From Actinospica sp035712985 (GTDB lineage Bacteria > Actinomycetota > Actinomycetes > Streptomycetales > Catenulisporaceae): a DNA stretch of 23,512 nt. Position numbers and translations under genes: made by a program. The notes beneath the pieces are model-generated. The model searched no databases, was not told the DNA's origin, and saw nothing but the letters and a program-made list of their open reading frames with translations. Shown piece by piece: positions 1 to 6,597 of this stretch. Every line of letters begins with the position of its first letter. Within the stretch, counting starts at the first letter, position 1. The stretch covers positions 1-23,512 of the forward strand of contig DASTAE010000312.1 in NCBI GenBank assembly GCA_035712985.1. The letters are read 5' to 3'.

Positions 1-1540
1 TCTTCTTCCCGCGGTCGACGATGTTCTGGATCATCGCGCCGGAGTTGAAGTCCTTGAAGTACAACGTCTCCTTGTCACCGTTGGCGTAGGTGACCTCCAG
101 GAAGCGGTTCTCCTCCGACTCGGTGTACATGCGCTCGACGGTGTGCTGGATCATCGCGCTCACCGTGGCGTCGGCGTCGTTGCTGTGCTCGGCGAGGTCG
201 TCCGGGTGGATCGGCAGGCCGGGCAGGATGTACTTGCTGAAGATGTCGCGGGCCGCCTCGGCGTCCGGGCGCTCGATCTTGATCTTCACGTCCAGCCGGC
301 CCGGGCGCAGGATCGCGGGGTCGATCATGTCCTCGCGGTTGGACGCGCCGATGACGATCACGTTCTGCAGGCCCTCGACACCGTCGATCTCGCTGAGCAG
401 CTGCGGCACGATGGTGTTCTCGACGTCGGAGGACACCCCTGACCCTCGGGTCCGGAAGATCGAATCCATATCGTCGAACAAGACGATGACCGGTGTACCC
501 TCGGACGCCTTCTCGCGGGCGCGCTTGAACACCAGCCGGATGTGCCGCTCGGTCTCGCCGACGTACTTGTTCAGCAGCTCGGGACCCTTGATGTTCAGGA
601 AGTAGCTCTTGCCCTCCTGCCCGGTCTTGGCCGCGACCTTCTTGGCCAGCGAGTTCGCGACCGCCTTGGCGATCAGGGTCTTGCCGCAGCCCGGGGGGCC
701 GTAGAGCAGCACGCCCTTCGGCGGTTTGAGCTCGTGCTCCTTGAACAGCTCGGGATGCAGGTAGGGCAGCTCGACGGCGTCCCGGATCTGCTCGATCTGG
801 CTGCTCAGGCCGCCGATGTCGTGGTAGTCGATGTCCGGGACCTCTTCGAGGACCAGTTCCTCGACCTCGGACTTCGGCACCCGCTCGTAGACGTAGCCGG
901 AGCGCGGTTCGAGCAGCAGCGCGTCGCCGGCCCGGATCACCGAGTCGAGCAGCGGCTCGGCGAGGCGCACCACGCGCTCCTCGTCGGTGTGCCCGATGAC
1001 CAGGGCCCGCTCGCCGTCCTCGAGCAGCTCCTTGAGCATGACGATCTCGCCGACCCGCTCGTAGCCGAAGCCGGCCACGATGTTCAGCGCCTCGTTGAGC
1101 ATGACCTCCTGGCCGGGGCGCAGCTCGGACAGCTCGATGTTCGGTGTGACGGTCACCCGCAGCTTGCGTCCGCCGGTGAAGATGTCGGCGGTGCCGTCCT
1201 CGTTGGCTTCGAGGAAGACGCCGAATCCGGAGGGGGGCTGGGCGAGCCGGTCGATCTCTTCCTTGAGCGCGACGATCTGGTCGCGCGCGTCGCGGAGAGT
1301 GGCGACCAAACGCTCGTTCTGCGCGGTCAGTCCGGCGACCGTGGCCTGGAGCTCGCCGACGCGCTCCTCGAGCGCGCGGCCACCCCGCGGAACCTCGGCC
1401 AGGCGGCGCCGCAGTACGGCGATCTCCTGCTCGAGGTACGCGACCTGGGCCATCGGATCGGGATCGGAACCCATCGGTCCGCCGCGACCAGACCGGGAAC
1501 CGGGGGCGCGCAACGGCTTGTCGTCTTCGTGGGCTGGCAC
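1..1540 (-). CDS. arc: Proteasome-associated AAA+ ATPase ARC/Mpa (partial, C-terminus outside window)
   Basis: This is the ring ATPase that recognises pupylated proteins, unfolds them and feeds them to the 20S proteasome. About 513 codons are present; the C-terminal part, which would carry the proteasome-docking tail, lies beyond the window edge. The GTG start at 1540 follows a strong AGGAGGTGA ribosome site, and an N-terminal coiled coil (about residues 30-85, VAYLEQEIAVLRRRLAE) follows. Then come the OB-fold interdomain (about 90-200) and the AAA module, with Walker A GPPGCGKT at 281-288, pore loop KYVGE, sensor IGASNRED and a GRLD motif. The Walker B stretch reads VIVLFDDMDSIF (Asp356-Asp357), where ARC/Mpa proteins I know have FFDEMD; the catalytic Glu is therefore Asp here. 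The gene is divergent from a ferredoxin gene across about 410 bp. Family assignment is very secure. Confidence 0.97.
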   Translation of the reverse strand, partial: MPAHEDDKPLRAPGSRSGRGGPMGSDPDPMAQVAYLEQEIAVLRRRLAEVPRGGRALEERVGELQATVAGLTAQNERLVATLRDARDQIVALKEEIDRLAQPPSGFGVFLEANEDGTADIFTGGRKLRVTVTPNIELSELRPGQEVMLNEALNIVAGFGYERVGEIVMLKELLEDGERALVIGHTDEERVVRLAEPLLDSVIRAGDALLLEPRSGYVYERVPKSEVEELVLEEVPDIDYHDIGGLSSQIEQIRDAVELPYLHPELFKEHELKPPKGVLLYGPPGCGKTLIAKAVANSLAKKVAAKTGQEGKSYFLNIKGPELLNKYVGETERHIRLVFKRAREKASEGTPVIVLFDDMDSIFRTRGSGVSSDVENTIVPQLLSEIDGVEGLQNVIVIGASNREDMIDPAILRPGRLDVKIKIERPDAEAARDIFSKYILPGLPIHPDDLAEHSNDADATVSAMIQHTVERMYTESEENRFLEVTYANGDKETLYFKDFNSGAMIQNIVDRGKK

Positions 1541-1576
1541 GGTCCTCACCTCCTCGCGGAGTGTTGCGACGTTACG

Positions 1577-1582
1577 ACCCTA
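1577..1582 (-). promoter_or_regulatory. Candidate -10 element for arc
   Basis: TAGGGT on the minus strand ends 36 nt before the arc GTG, which would give a leader of roughly 30 nt containing the AGGAGG ribosome site. A TTGGGC sequence lies 15 bp upstream as a weak -35. The same hexamer precedes the ferredoxin and LLM oxidoreductase genes at similar distances. Pattern only. Confidence 0.3.
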
Positions 1583-1720
1583 CCTGGAGTACGCCCGGCC
1601 CAAACTGAAGACTCGCTCACAGCTTGGGTACCGGCGGATCCGGGGACTCCTCGTGGCCGGGTCGCCACCTCGGTCGTCCCCCGTTGAGTCGGCAACACTG
1701 CCATCAACACGATTCCCCCT

Positions 1721-1810
1721 TCAGTGCTCGTTCATGTGACATGGCGGGCACCCGTTCGGATCAGTGCACCGGAACTCCGGCGCGCGTGATCGCTTGCGGG
1801 ACTCGATCAT
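1721..1810 (-). CDS. Possible 29-residue Cys/His-rich small protein
   Basis: An ATG at 1810 opens a 29-codon frame that ends at TGA 1721-1723, upstream of arc and on the same strand. A purine-rich stretch (AAGGACGGGGGAG) precedes the ATG, although the closest G-run is only 2-3 nt away. The peptide starts with a basic segment (MIESRKRSR). It then has Cys15, Cys21, Cys24, His25 and His29, a C-x5-C-x2-C-H arrangement that could bind a metal. No larger gene overlaps it, so the Cys cluster is not a shadow of other codons. I do not recognise a family, and it may be chance. Confidence 0.25.
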   Translation of the reverse strand: MIESRKRSRAPEFRCTDPNGCPPCHMNEH

Positions 1811-1848
1811 TACTCCCCCGTCCTTGGCGTGTCCATGCTTATTGTTTC

Positions 1849-1861
1849 GGCGGGGCCCGCC
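1849..1861. repeat. GC-rich inverted repeat
   Basis: GGCGGG and CCCGCC flank a single central base, a near-perfect palindrome in the arc/ferredoxin spacer. It has no T-run on either downstream side, so it does not look like an intrinsic terminator. It could be an operator or chance in GC-rich DNA. Confidence 0.35.
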
Positions 1862-1902
1862 TGTATATGACACGCGGACGACGCCTACCGGGTTCGACTT
1901 GT

Positions 1903-1908
1903 TAGGGT
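1903..1908 (+). promoter_or_regulatory. Candidate -10 element for ferredoxin gene
   Basis: TAGGGT lies 42 nt before the preferred ATG at 1951. No clear -35 sequence is visible 16-18 bp upstream. Offered only because the hexamer recurs upstream of arc and the LLM gene. Confidence 0.25.
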
Positions 1909-1950
1909 CGTTGGTAGACCACAACGCGGATGGGATGGTTGGCGTTCCTG

Positions 1951-2232
1951 ATGAGCGGCGAACAGCTAGAGGTTTGGATCGATCAGGACCTGTGCACGGG
2001 TGACGGTCTGTGTGCGCAGTACGCCGCCGACGTGTTCGAACTCGACATCGACGGGCTCGCGTACGTGAAAGACGGCGCGGGCGAGTTGCAGAGCGCATCG
2101 GGGGCCCGGGTGGCCGTTCCGGCGGATCTGGTGCTCAACGTGATCGATTCGGCCAAGGAGTGCCCCGGCGAATGCATTCATGTGCGCCGGGTGACAGACG
2201 GCGCCATGGTCGCCGGCCCGGACGCCGAGTAG
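1951..2232 (+). CDS. Small ferredoxin with CxxDxxC motif
   Basis: This 93-residue acidic protein is a probable soluble one-electron carrier. The cluster motif is Cys15-T-G-Asp18-G-L-Cys21, with Cys71-Pro near the C-terminus and an extra Cys75 (CPGEC). The Asp occupies the position of the second Cys of a classical [4Fe-4S] site. That pattern is seen in [3Fe-4S] ferredoxins and in the Asp-ligated Pyrococcus furiosus ferredoxin. The frame can be extended to an ATG at 1930 (adding MGWLAFL), but the ATG at 1951 gives the usual family N-terminus. Ribosome sites are weak for both. It is divergent from arc, a neighbour relationship I recall from Streptomyces. The redox partner is unknown; P450 systems often use such ferredoxins but none is encoded here. 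Confidence 0.9.
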   Translation: MSGEQLEVWIDQDLCTGDGLCAQYAADVFELDIDGLAYVKDGAGELQSASGARVAVPADLVLNVIDSAKECPGECIHVRRVTDGAMVAGPDAE

Positions 2233-2288
2233 CGCGGGTCAGGGAAGCACGGGCCCGGAAAACACGTGCTGGGGCGGGGCACGCGGGC

Positions 2289-3260
2289 TTAGGGCAGCTC
2301 GCCGCGCCGCGCGAGGCGCGCCTCACGGGCAGCGGTCTGGGCTTCGCGGTCCTCGCCGGCTCCAGCGGTCTCCGGAGCCCACAGGTCCTCGGCATCGGCG
2401 CCCTTGGCCGGACGGCGGCGCCGCGGCGGCAGGTCAACGTCGTCGGCGATGCGGCGCGCGGTGACCAGGAAGCCGGTGTGCCCGACCATCCGATGATCGG
2501 GGCGAACGGCCAGCCCCTCCACATGCCAGGTGCGCAGCAGGGTTTCGGTGGCGGCGGGTTCGGCGTAGCGGCCGTGGTCGCGGATGGTCTCCACGGTCCG
2601 GGAAAGCTGCGTGGTGGTCGCGACATAGCAGATCAGGACGCCGCCCGGAGTCAGCACCTTGGCGACCGGGTCGATGCATTCCCACGGGGCCAGCATGTCG
2701 AGCACGACACGGTCGACCTCGTCCGGTCGGATGGCGGAGGCGAGGTCTCCCACGGTGAGGGTCCACGCCGGGTGCTCCCCGCCGAAGAACGTGCGCACGT
2801 TCTTCGCGGCGATTTTGGCGAAGTCCTCGCGCCGCTCGTAGGAGTGGACCGCGCCGCTGTCGCCGACCGCCCGCAGCAGGGTGCAGGTGAGGGCGCCTGA
2901 GCCGACGCCTGCCTCCAGCACGCGGGCGCCGGGATAGATGTCGGCCATCGCGACGATCTGCGCGGAGTCCTTCGGATAGACGACGGCCGCGCCGCGCGGC
3001 ATCGACAGGACGTAGTCGGAAAGCAGCGGCCGCAACGCGAGGTAGTCCATACCGCCGCTCGAGCGCACCACGACGCCTTCGGGCTGCCCGATGAGCGAGT
3101 CGTGGTCGAAGGAGCCCTTGTGAGTGTGGAACTGCTTGCCCGGCTGGAGCGGGAAGGTGTGGTGGCGGCCCTTCGTGTCGGTCAGCTGGACCAGGTCGCC
3201 GGGTTTGAAGGGCCCGCGGCGGTGCTCGGCTCCGTGCGGTGCGCTGGGGGTTTCACTCAC
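2289..3260 (-). CDS. trmI: tRNA (adenine-58-N1)-methyltransferase TrmI
   Basis: This enzyme makes m1A at position 58 of the tRNA T-loop using S-adenosylmethionine; bacterial TrmI is a homotetramer. The 323-residue product has an N-terminal beta domain (about 15-75). A Rossmann methyltransferase domain follows, with the SAM loop EAGVGSGALT at 116-125, an acidic-strand motif SYERRED near 140 and the catalytic-site motif VVLDMLAPWE at 185-194. It matches my memory of M. tuberculosis Rv2118c closely. The C-terminal about 50 residues are charged and Ala/Arg-rich and probably disordered. The GTG start at 3260 has no ribosome site but lies 6 nt after a TAGACT hexamer, suggesting a leaderless message. 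Confidence 0.95.
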   Translation of the reverse strand: MSETPSAPHGAEHRRGPFKPGDLVQLTDTKGRHHTFPLQPGKQFHTHKGSFDHDSLIGQPEGVVVRSSGGMDYLALRPLLSDYVLSMPRGAAVVYPKDSAQIVAMADIYPGARVLEAGVGSGALTCTLLRAVGDSGAVHSYERREDFAKIAAKNVRTFFGGEHPAWTLTVGDLASAIRPDEVDRVVLDMLAPWECIDPVAKVLTPGGVLICYVATTTQLSRTVETIRDHGRYAEPAATETLLRTWHVEGLAVRPDHRMVGHTGFLVTARRIADDVDLPPRRRRPAKGADAEDLWAPETAGAGEDREAQTAAREARLARRGELP

Positions 3261-3293
3261 GGCGCGAGTCTACCTGCGGTCCGCGGATGTCAA
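3261..3293 (-). promoter_or_regulatory. Candidate leaderless promoter of trmI
   Basis: On the minus strand a consensus TTGACA (3288-3293) is followed after 15 bp by TAGACT (3267-3272). The GTG start is only 6 nt further on, so transcription would begin at or next to the start codon. The 15-bp spacing is shorter than the usual 17. Confidence 0.5.
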
Positions 3294-3360
3294 TGCGCGG
3301 ATACCTCGGTTTGTAATATCGCCCGGCCGGCTCTCGGCGAACCGGCTTCGAACGCGCCGT

Positions 3361-3435
3361 CAGCCGTGCAGGAACCAGCCGTCCAGGAACCAGCCGGGTA
3401 GCAATCAGCCGGGTAGCAATCAGCCGTGCAGGAAG
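3361..3435. repeat. Five 15-bp tandem repeats across the 3' end of the M50 protease gene
   Basis: Five consecutive 15-bp units start at 3361, 3376, 3391, 3406 and 3421, all beginning CAGCCG. The third and fourth are identical (CAGCCGGGTAGCAAT); the first, second and fifth are variants of CAGCCGTGCAGGAAC. The protease gene stop codon spans the fourth and fifth units. Its last codons (Phe-Leu-His-Gly) lie in the fifth, so the other copies look like tandem duplications of the gene's 3' end into the spacer. Confidence 0.9.
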
Positions 3436-4637
3436 GCGTGCTCGACGTCGGCGGCGGCAAGCACGCCGAAAATCGAGCCACCGGGCTCGGTGACGAGGTA
3501 TTCGGGGGCGGGGACGGCTCGCAGCGCGGTCAGGAGGCGTTCACCGGTCAGTTCGGTGGTCAGCGTCATTCCGGGGCGCAGCGCCCGCGAGAGCGCCCCT
3601 ACCTGGACCCACGGATGCCGCTCCGGCGGAGTCGCGGTGACGGAGGCCTCGTGCACGATCGCGGTCGGGCGCCCGGCGTGGTCCACGATCACGACGGCGC
3701 GGGCTCCGGCGGCGGCGGCGCGGCGTAGCGCCTCGGCCAGCGGGAGATCGGCGGTGACCGGGATGGCCCGCCGGGTCAGCGACCGCACCTGGAGGCGCGG
3801 GATGCGGTCGCGCAGCCGGGCGACGGTGAGCGACTGGCTCGCGCCGATCCAGATGAACGAGGCGATGAACGCGGCCCACATGATCGTGTAGAGGTCGGCG
3901 CCGGCGCCGGACTGGTTGCGCCCCTCCCAGATCGAGGAGAGCAGCACGACCACGGCCAGCCCACGGCCGGTCCACGCCGCGGCGACGGTGCCTCTCATCG
4001 AGTTCTTGGTCAGCGCCCAGACCGCCGACCGCAGCACTCGGCCACCGTCCAGCGGCAGCCCGGGGAGCATGTTGAACACGCCGACCACCAGGTTCGCGCT
4101 CCACACCGCGAAAACCAGGTAAATGGCCACCAGCAGACCGGTCGAAGACTGCTCCGAGGTGGAGGGCAGCGCCTCCCAGACGCCCCAGAACACCGCCGCG
4201 AGAACGAAGGAGAGCGCGGGCCCGGCGATGGCTACCGCGAATTCCTGGCCGGGCGACTCGGGTTCCCGCTCGATTTCGGAGACGCCGCCGAGGAAGTAGA
4301 TGACGATGCGCCGCACCGGCAGGCCGAAGTGCTTCGCGACGACCGAGTGGGCCAGCTCGTGCAGCAGCACGGAGAGGTAGAGCAGCACGGCGAAGCCGAA
4401 GGCGACCAGGTAGCGGCCCTCGCCGAGGCGGTCGCCGAGCCGGGTGTTCTTGAACTGGTCGCCGAAGTAGAAGGTGATGAAGGCGGCGATCAGGAACCAG
4501 GTCGGGGAGACGACGATCGGGATGCCGAAGGGGTGGCCCATCGCCAGTCCGCCGCCGGAGGGGCGTCCGCCGCCGGGTGGCGGGGACTGCTCCTGGTGGC
4601 CGCTGGATTCGCCCTCGTTCGGATTCGTGTCGCTCAC
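3420..4637 (-). CDS. M50 (site-2 protease) family membrane metalloprotease with C-terminal CBS-like region
   Basis: This is a probable intramembrane zinc protease of 405 residues. After a disordered Gly/Pro/Ser N-terminus (1-33) come hydrophobic segments at about 40-60 and 78-100. The second carries the zinc motif HELAH (93-97). Further segments follow at about 135-155 and 168-188, then the second zinc-ligand motif LPGLPLDGG with Asp197, and more hydrophobic segments near 225-235 and 250-268. Residues about 290-400 resemble a pair of CBS domains, common in this subfamily and possibly nucleotide-sensing. The GTG at 4637 is chosen because the conserved part starts soon after and a TAGCAT hexamer lies 7 nt upstream; the open frame continues to 5330 over recB but that extension is antisense noise. 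The substrate is unknown. Confidence 0.93.
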   Translation of the reverse strand: MSDTNPNEGESSGHQEQSPPPGGGRPSGGGLAMGHPFGIPIVVSPTWFLIAAFITFYFGDQFKNTRLGDRLGEGRYLVAFGFAVLLYLSVLLHELAHSVVAKHFGLPVRRIVIYFLGGVSEIEREPESPGQEFAVAIAGPALSFVLAAVFWGVWEALPSTSEQSSTGLLVAIYLVFAVWSANLVVGVFNMLPGLPLDGGRVLRSAVWALTKNSMRGTVAAAWTGRGLAVVVLLSSIWEGRNQSGAGADLYTIMWAAFIASFIWIGASQSLTVARLRDRIPRLQVRSLTRRAIPVTADLPLAEALRRAAAAGARAVVIVDHAGRPTAIVHEASVTATPPERHPWVQVGALSRALRPGMTLTTELTGERLLTALRAVPAPEYLVTEPGGSIFGVLAAADVEHAFLHG

Positions 4638-4644
4638 ATAGGCG

Positions 4645-4650
4645 ATGCTA
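4645..4650 (-). promoter_or_regulatory. Candidate leaderless -10 of M50 protease gene
   Basis: TAGCAT on the minus strand is 7 nt before the GTG start, with no ribosome-binding site between. It faces away from the equivalent element of recB in the same 79-bp spacer. No good -35 was found. Confidence 0.4.
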
Positions 4651-4703
4651 CGTGGATACGGCGGTGTGGGCGGTGCGGGACCGGGTTTGTCGGTGCTCTG
4701 AGC

Positions 4704-4709
4704 TAGTGT
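4704..4709 (+). promoter_or_regulatory. Candidate leaderless -10 of RecB-family nuclease gene
   Basis: TAGTGT is 7 nt before the ATG at 4717, and no purine-rich ribosome site is present. The arrangement mirrors that of the divergent protease gene. The -35 region is weak. Confidence 0.4.
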
Positions 4710-4716
4710 TCCCGGC

Positions 4717-5793
4717 ATGGACGGCACGGTGGCGGCGAGTGGTGCGCTGGACGGCGGCGCCGCGGTGGACGGGACTGGACCAGCAGTGGTCAGTTCGGGC
4801 GTCGCCCTGTCGGAAGACGTGGCTGGGCCGATCGGCACGGTGCCGGAAGGCGTGGCGCTCGAAGAGCCGCGCGCGGGCTCCAATCCGGCGGTCATCGGAG
4901 AGCCCGGATACGGCGGCACCGAGTCCGGGGCGCTTTTCGACGTCGACATGCCGGTCCGGCTGCCGTCGGCGATTTCCCCGTCCCGCGCCGGGGATTTCAT
5001 GCAGTGCCCGCTTCTTTTCCGGCTGCGCGTGGTGGACAAGGTGCGGGAGCCGCCGAACGCGGCGGCCACTCGCGGGACGCTGGTGCACGCGGTGCTGGAC
5101 CGGCTTTTCGATCTGCCCGCCGGCGGACGCACTCCGGATGAGGCGGCGGCGCTGTTGCAGCCGGAATGGGACCGGCTGCTCGCGAAGACTCCCGGGCTCG
5201 CCGAGCTTTTCGCCACCCCCGAGGACCTGGCCGAGTGGCTCGCTTCGGCGAAGTCGCTGGTCGGCATGTATTTCACCTTGGAGGATCCGAACCGTCTGGA
5301 GCCGGCCGAGCGGGAATGGTTCGTGCGCACGGTGGTCGGCGACGGCGACGACCGGTTCGTGCTGCACGGCGTGGTGGACCGGCTCGATGTGGCTCCGAAC
5401 GGGCTACTGCGGGTCGTGGACTACAAGACGGGGAAAGCCCCGCCCGCCGCATACGAGGCGAAGAACCTCTTTCAGATGAAGTTCTACGCCCTCGTGCTGT
5501 GGAAGTTGCGCGGCGTGGTGCCCAAGCGGCTCCAGCTGATCTTCCTGGGTAGCGGCGAGGTGCTGACCTACGATCCCGACGAGCGGGACCTGCGCGGCGT
5601 GGAGCGGAAGATCACCGCGGTGTGGGCGGCGATCCGCGCGGCGGCAGAGCGCAGGGAGTGGCCGGCGAGTCCGTCTCGGCTGTGCGACTGGTGCTCGTTC
5701 AAGGAGGGCTGTCCAGCGCACGGGGGCGAGGTGCCGCCCGCGCCGATCGTGGAGTTCACGCCGGTCCCCTCGGGCAACACGGGCACGTCCTAG
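4717..5793 (+). CDS. RecB-family PD-(D/E)XK nuclease with Fe-S cluster cysteines
   Basis: This 358-residue stand-alone nuclease domain of the RecB/Cas4/AddB type probably cuts single-stranded or end-resected DNA. Nuclease motifs are His124 (RGTLVHAVLDRLFD), Asp221 (HGVVDRLDV), Asp235-x-Lys237 (VVDYKTGK) and Gln253. Four cysteines, Cys97 (MQCP), Cys323, Cys326 and Cys332 (CDWCSFKEGC), match the split [4Fe-4S] site known from AddB and Cas4 nucleases. The first about 78 residues are Gly/Ala/Val-rich and low in complexity. Homologues usually begin near the LSPSRA-like motif, so initiation at an ATG at 4948 is possible, but the -10-like hexamer 7 nt before 4717 favours the long form. A homologue (Rv2119, from memory) lies beside trmI in M. 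tuberculosis. Confidence 0.92.
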   Translation: MDGTVAASGALDGGAAVDGTGPAVVSSGVALSEDVAGPIGTVPEGVALEEPRAGSNPAVIGEPGYGGTESGALFDVDMPVRLPSAISPSRAGDFMQCPLLFRLRVVDKVREPPNAAATRGTLVHAVLDRLFDLPAGGRTPDEAAALLQPEWDRLLAKTPGLAELFATPEDLAEWLASAKSLVGMYFTLEDPNRLEPAEREWFVRTVVGDGDDRFVLHGVVDRLDVAPNGLLRVVDYKTGKAPPAAYEAKNLFQMKFYALVLWKLRGVVPKRLQLIFLGSGEVLTYDPDERDLRGVERKITAVWAAIRAAAERREWPASPSRLCDWCSFKEGCPAHGGEVPPAPIVEFTPVPSGNTGTS

Positions 5794-5826
5794 CGTTATC
5801 GCCGGCGTTCGCCGCGAAACGGAGGC

Positions 5827-6501
5827 CTACCGCGCCGCGCCGTCAGCGGGAGCGAAGAGTCCACGCAATCGGTTGAGGTCCACGTCGGCCAGTGAGTCGG
5901 CGACCGAGATCAGCGGATGCGGATCGATGGACGCTCCGTGCGGAATCACCAGCACCGGGCAGGCCGCCGCGGCCGCCGAGCGGGAGCCGTTCGGCGAATC
6001 CTCGATCGCCGCGCAGCGGGCCGGCGCCACGCCGAGGCTGCGGGCGGCCTTCAGGTAGGGCTCGGGATGTGGCTTCCCGTGCGTGACATCGTCCCCTGAG
6101 ATGGTCAGCTGGAAGTGGTCCGCGCCGATCGAGCTGAGGCAGGCCTCGACGATGCGCCGGGAGGACGCGGTGACCAGTGCGGCCGGGATGCCGGCCGCGT
6201 CCAGTTCGGTGAACAGCTCCTTGGCGCCGGGGACCAGTTCTATTCCGGCACCGAGGCGCTCCACCATCGCTTCCTCGATCCGCTGGTTGAGCTGCTTGGG
6301 GGTCAGCGGAATGCCGCTGACGTCGAGCAGATACTGCACCGCGATCTCGTTTGGCTTGCCGAGCACGTTGACCAAGTGTTCCGGGCCCAGCAGATAGCCG
6401 TAGTCGGCCAGGATGGAGATCTCGGTGTCGAACCAGATCGGCTCGGAGTCGATCAGGGTGCCGTCCATGTCGAACAGCACGGCCTCGGGCGGTTTCGGCA
6501 C
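5827..6501 (-). CDS. HAD-superfamily phosphatase (beta-phosphoglucomutase-like)
   Basis: This is a cytosolic phosphatase of 224 residues with all four HAD motifs: DMDGT (nucleophile Asp11, acid/base Asp13), Thr111 in VTASS, Lys143 in HGKPHPEPY, and Glu167-Asp168 in IEDSPNG. A helical cap sits between motifs I and II, as in subfamily IA (phosphoglycolate phosphatase or beta-phosphoglucomutase type). The substrate cannot be read from sequence. GTG at 6501 is the start, preceded by a weak AAAGAGAA ribosome site. It lies 96 bp downstream of metH on the same strand and may be co-transcribed; a HAD gene near metH is also what I recall for Streptomyces. Confidence 0.92.
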   Translation of the reverse strand: MPKPPEAVLFDMDGTLIDSEPIWFDTEISILADYGYLLGPEHLVNVLGKPNEIAVQYLLDVSGIPLTPKQLNQRIEEAMVERLGAGIELVPGAKELFTELDAAGIPAALVTASSRRIVEACLSSIGADHFQLTISGDDVTHGKPHPEPYLKAARSLGVAPARCAAIEDSPNGSRSAAAAACPVLVIPHGASIDPHPLISVADSLADVDLNRLRGLFAPADGAAR

Positions 6502-6597
6502 GGTTCTCTTTCTGGTCGGGCGCGCCGAGCGGCTCCCGGTTCGGTCGGCGAGGTGGTCGCCGCGGCGAACGGGAACCGCCCGGTTGGTCTCGCGGGA

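Larger units (their letters stand above)
1541..1950. other. Intergenic region between arc and ferredoxin
   Basis: This 410-bp divergent spacer has no long credible gene. It holds a TAGGGT -10-like hexamer facing arc (1577-1582, minus), the same hexamer facing the ferredoxin gene (1903-1908, plus), a GC-rich inverted repeat at 1849-1861 and a possible 29-codon minus-strand ORF (1721-1810). Part of it, roughly 1800-1930, looks less GC-rich than the flanking genes, as expected for regulatory DNA. Confidence 0.6.

Noticed and set aside
542..1687. A 381-codon plus-strand frame over arc
   Set aside because: It is antisense to a strongly conserved AAA+ protein and shows no family features.
6502..6597. 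A hairpin terminator between metH and the HAD gene
   Set aside because: Only a short GGCGA/TCGCC inverted repeat without a T-run was found, which is expected by chance at this GC content; co-transcription remains possible.
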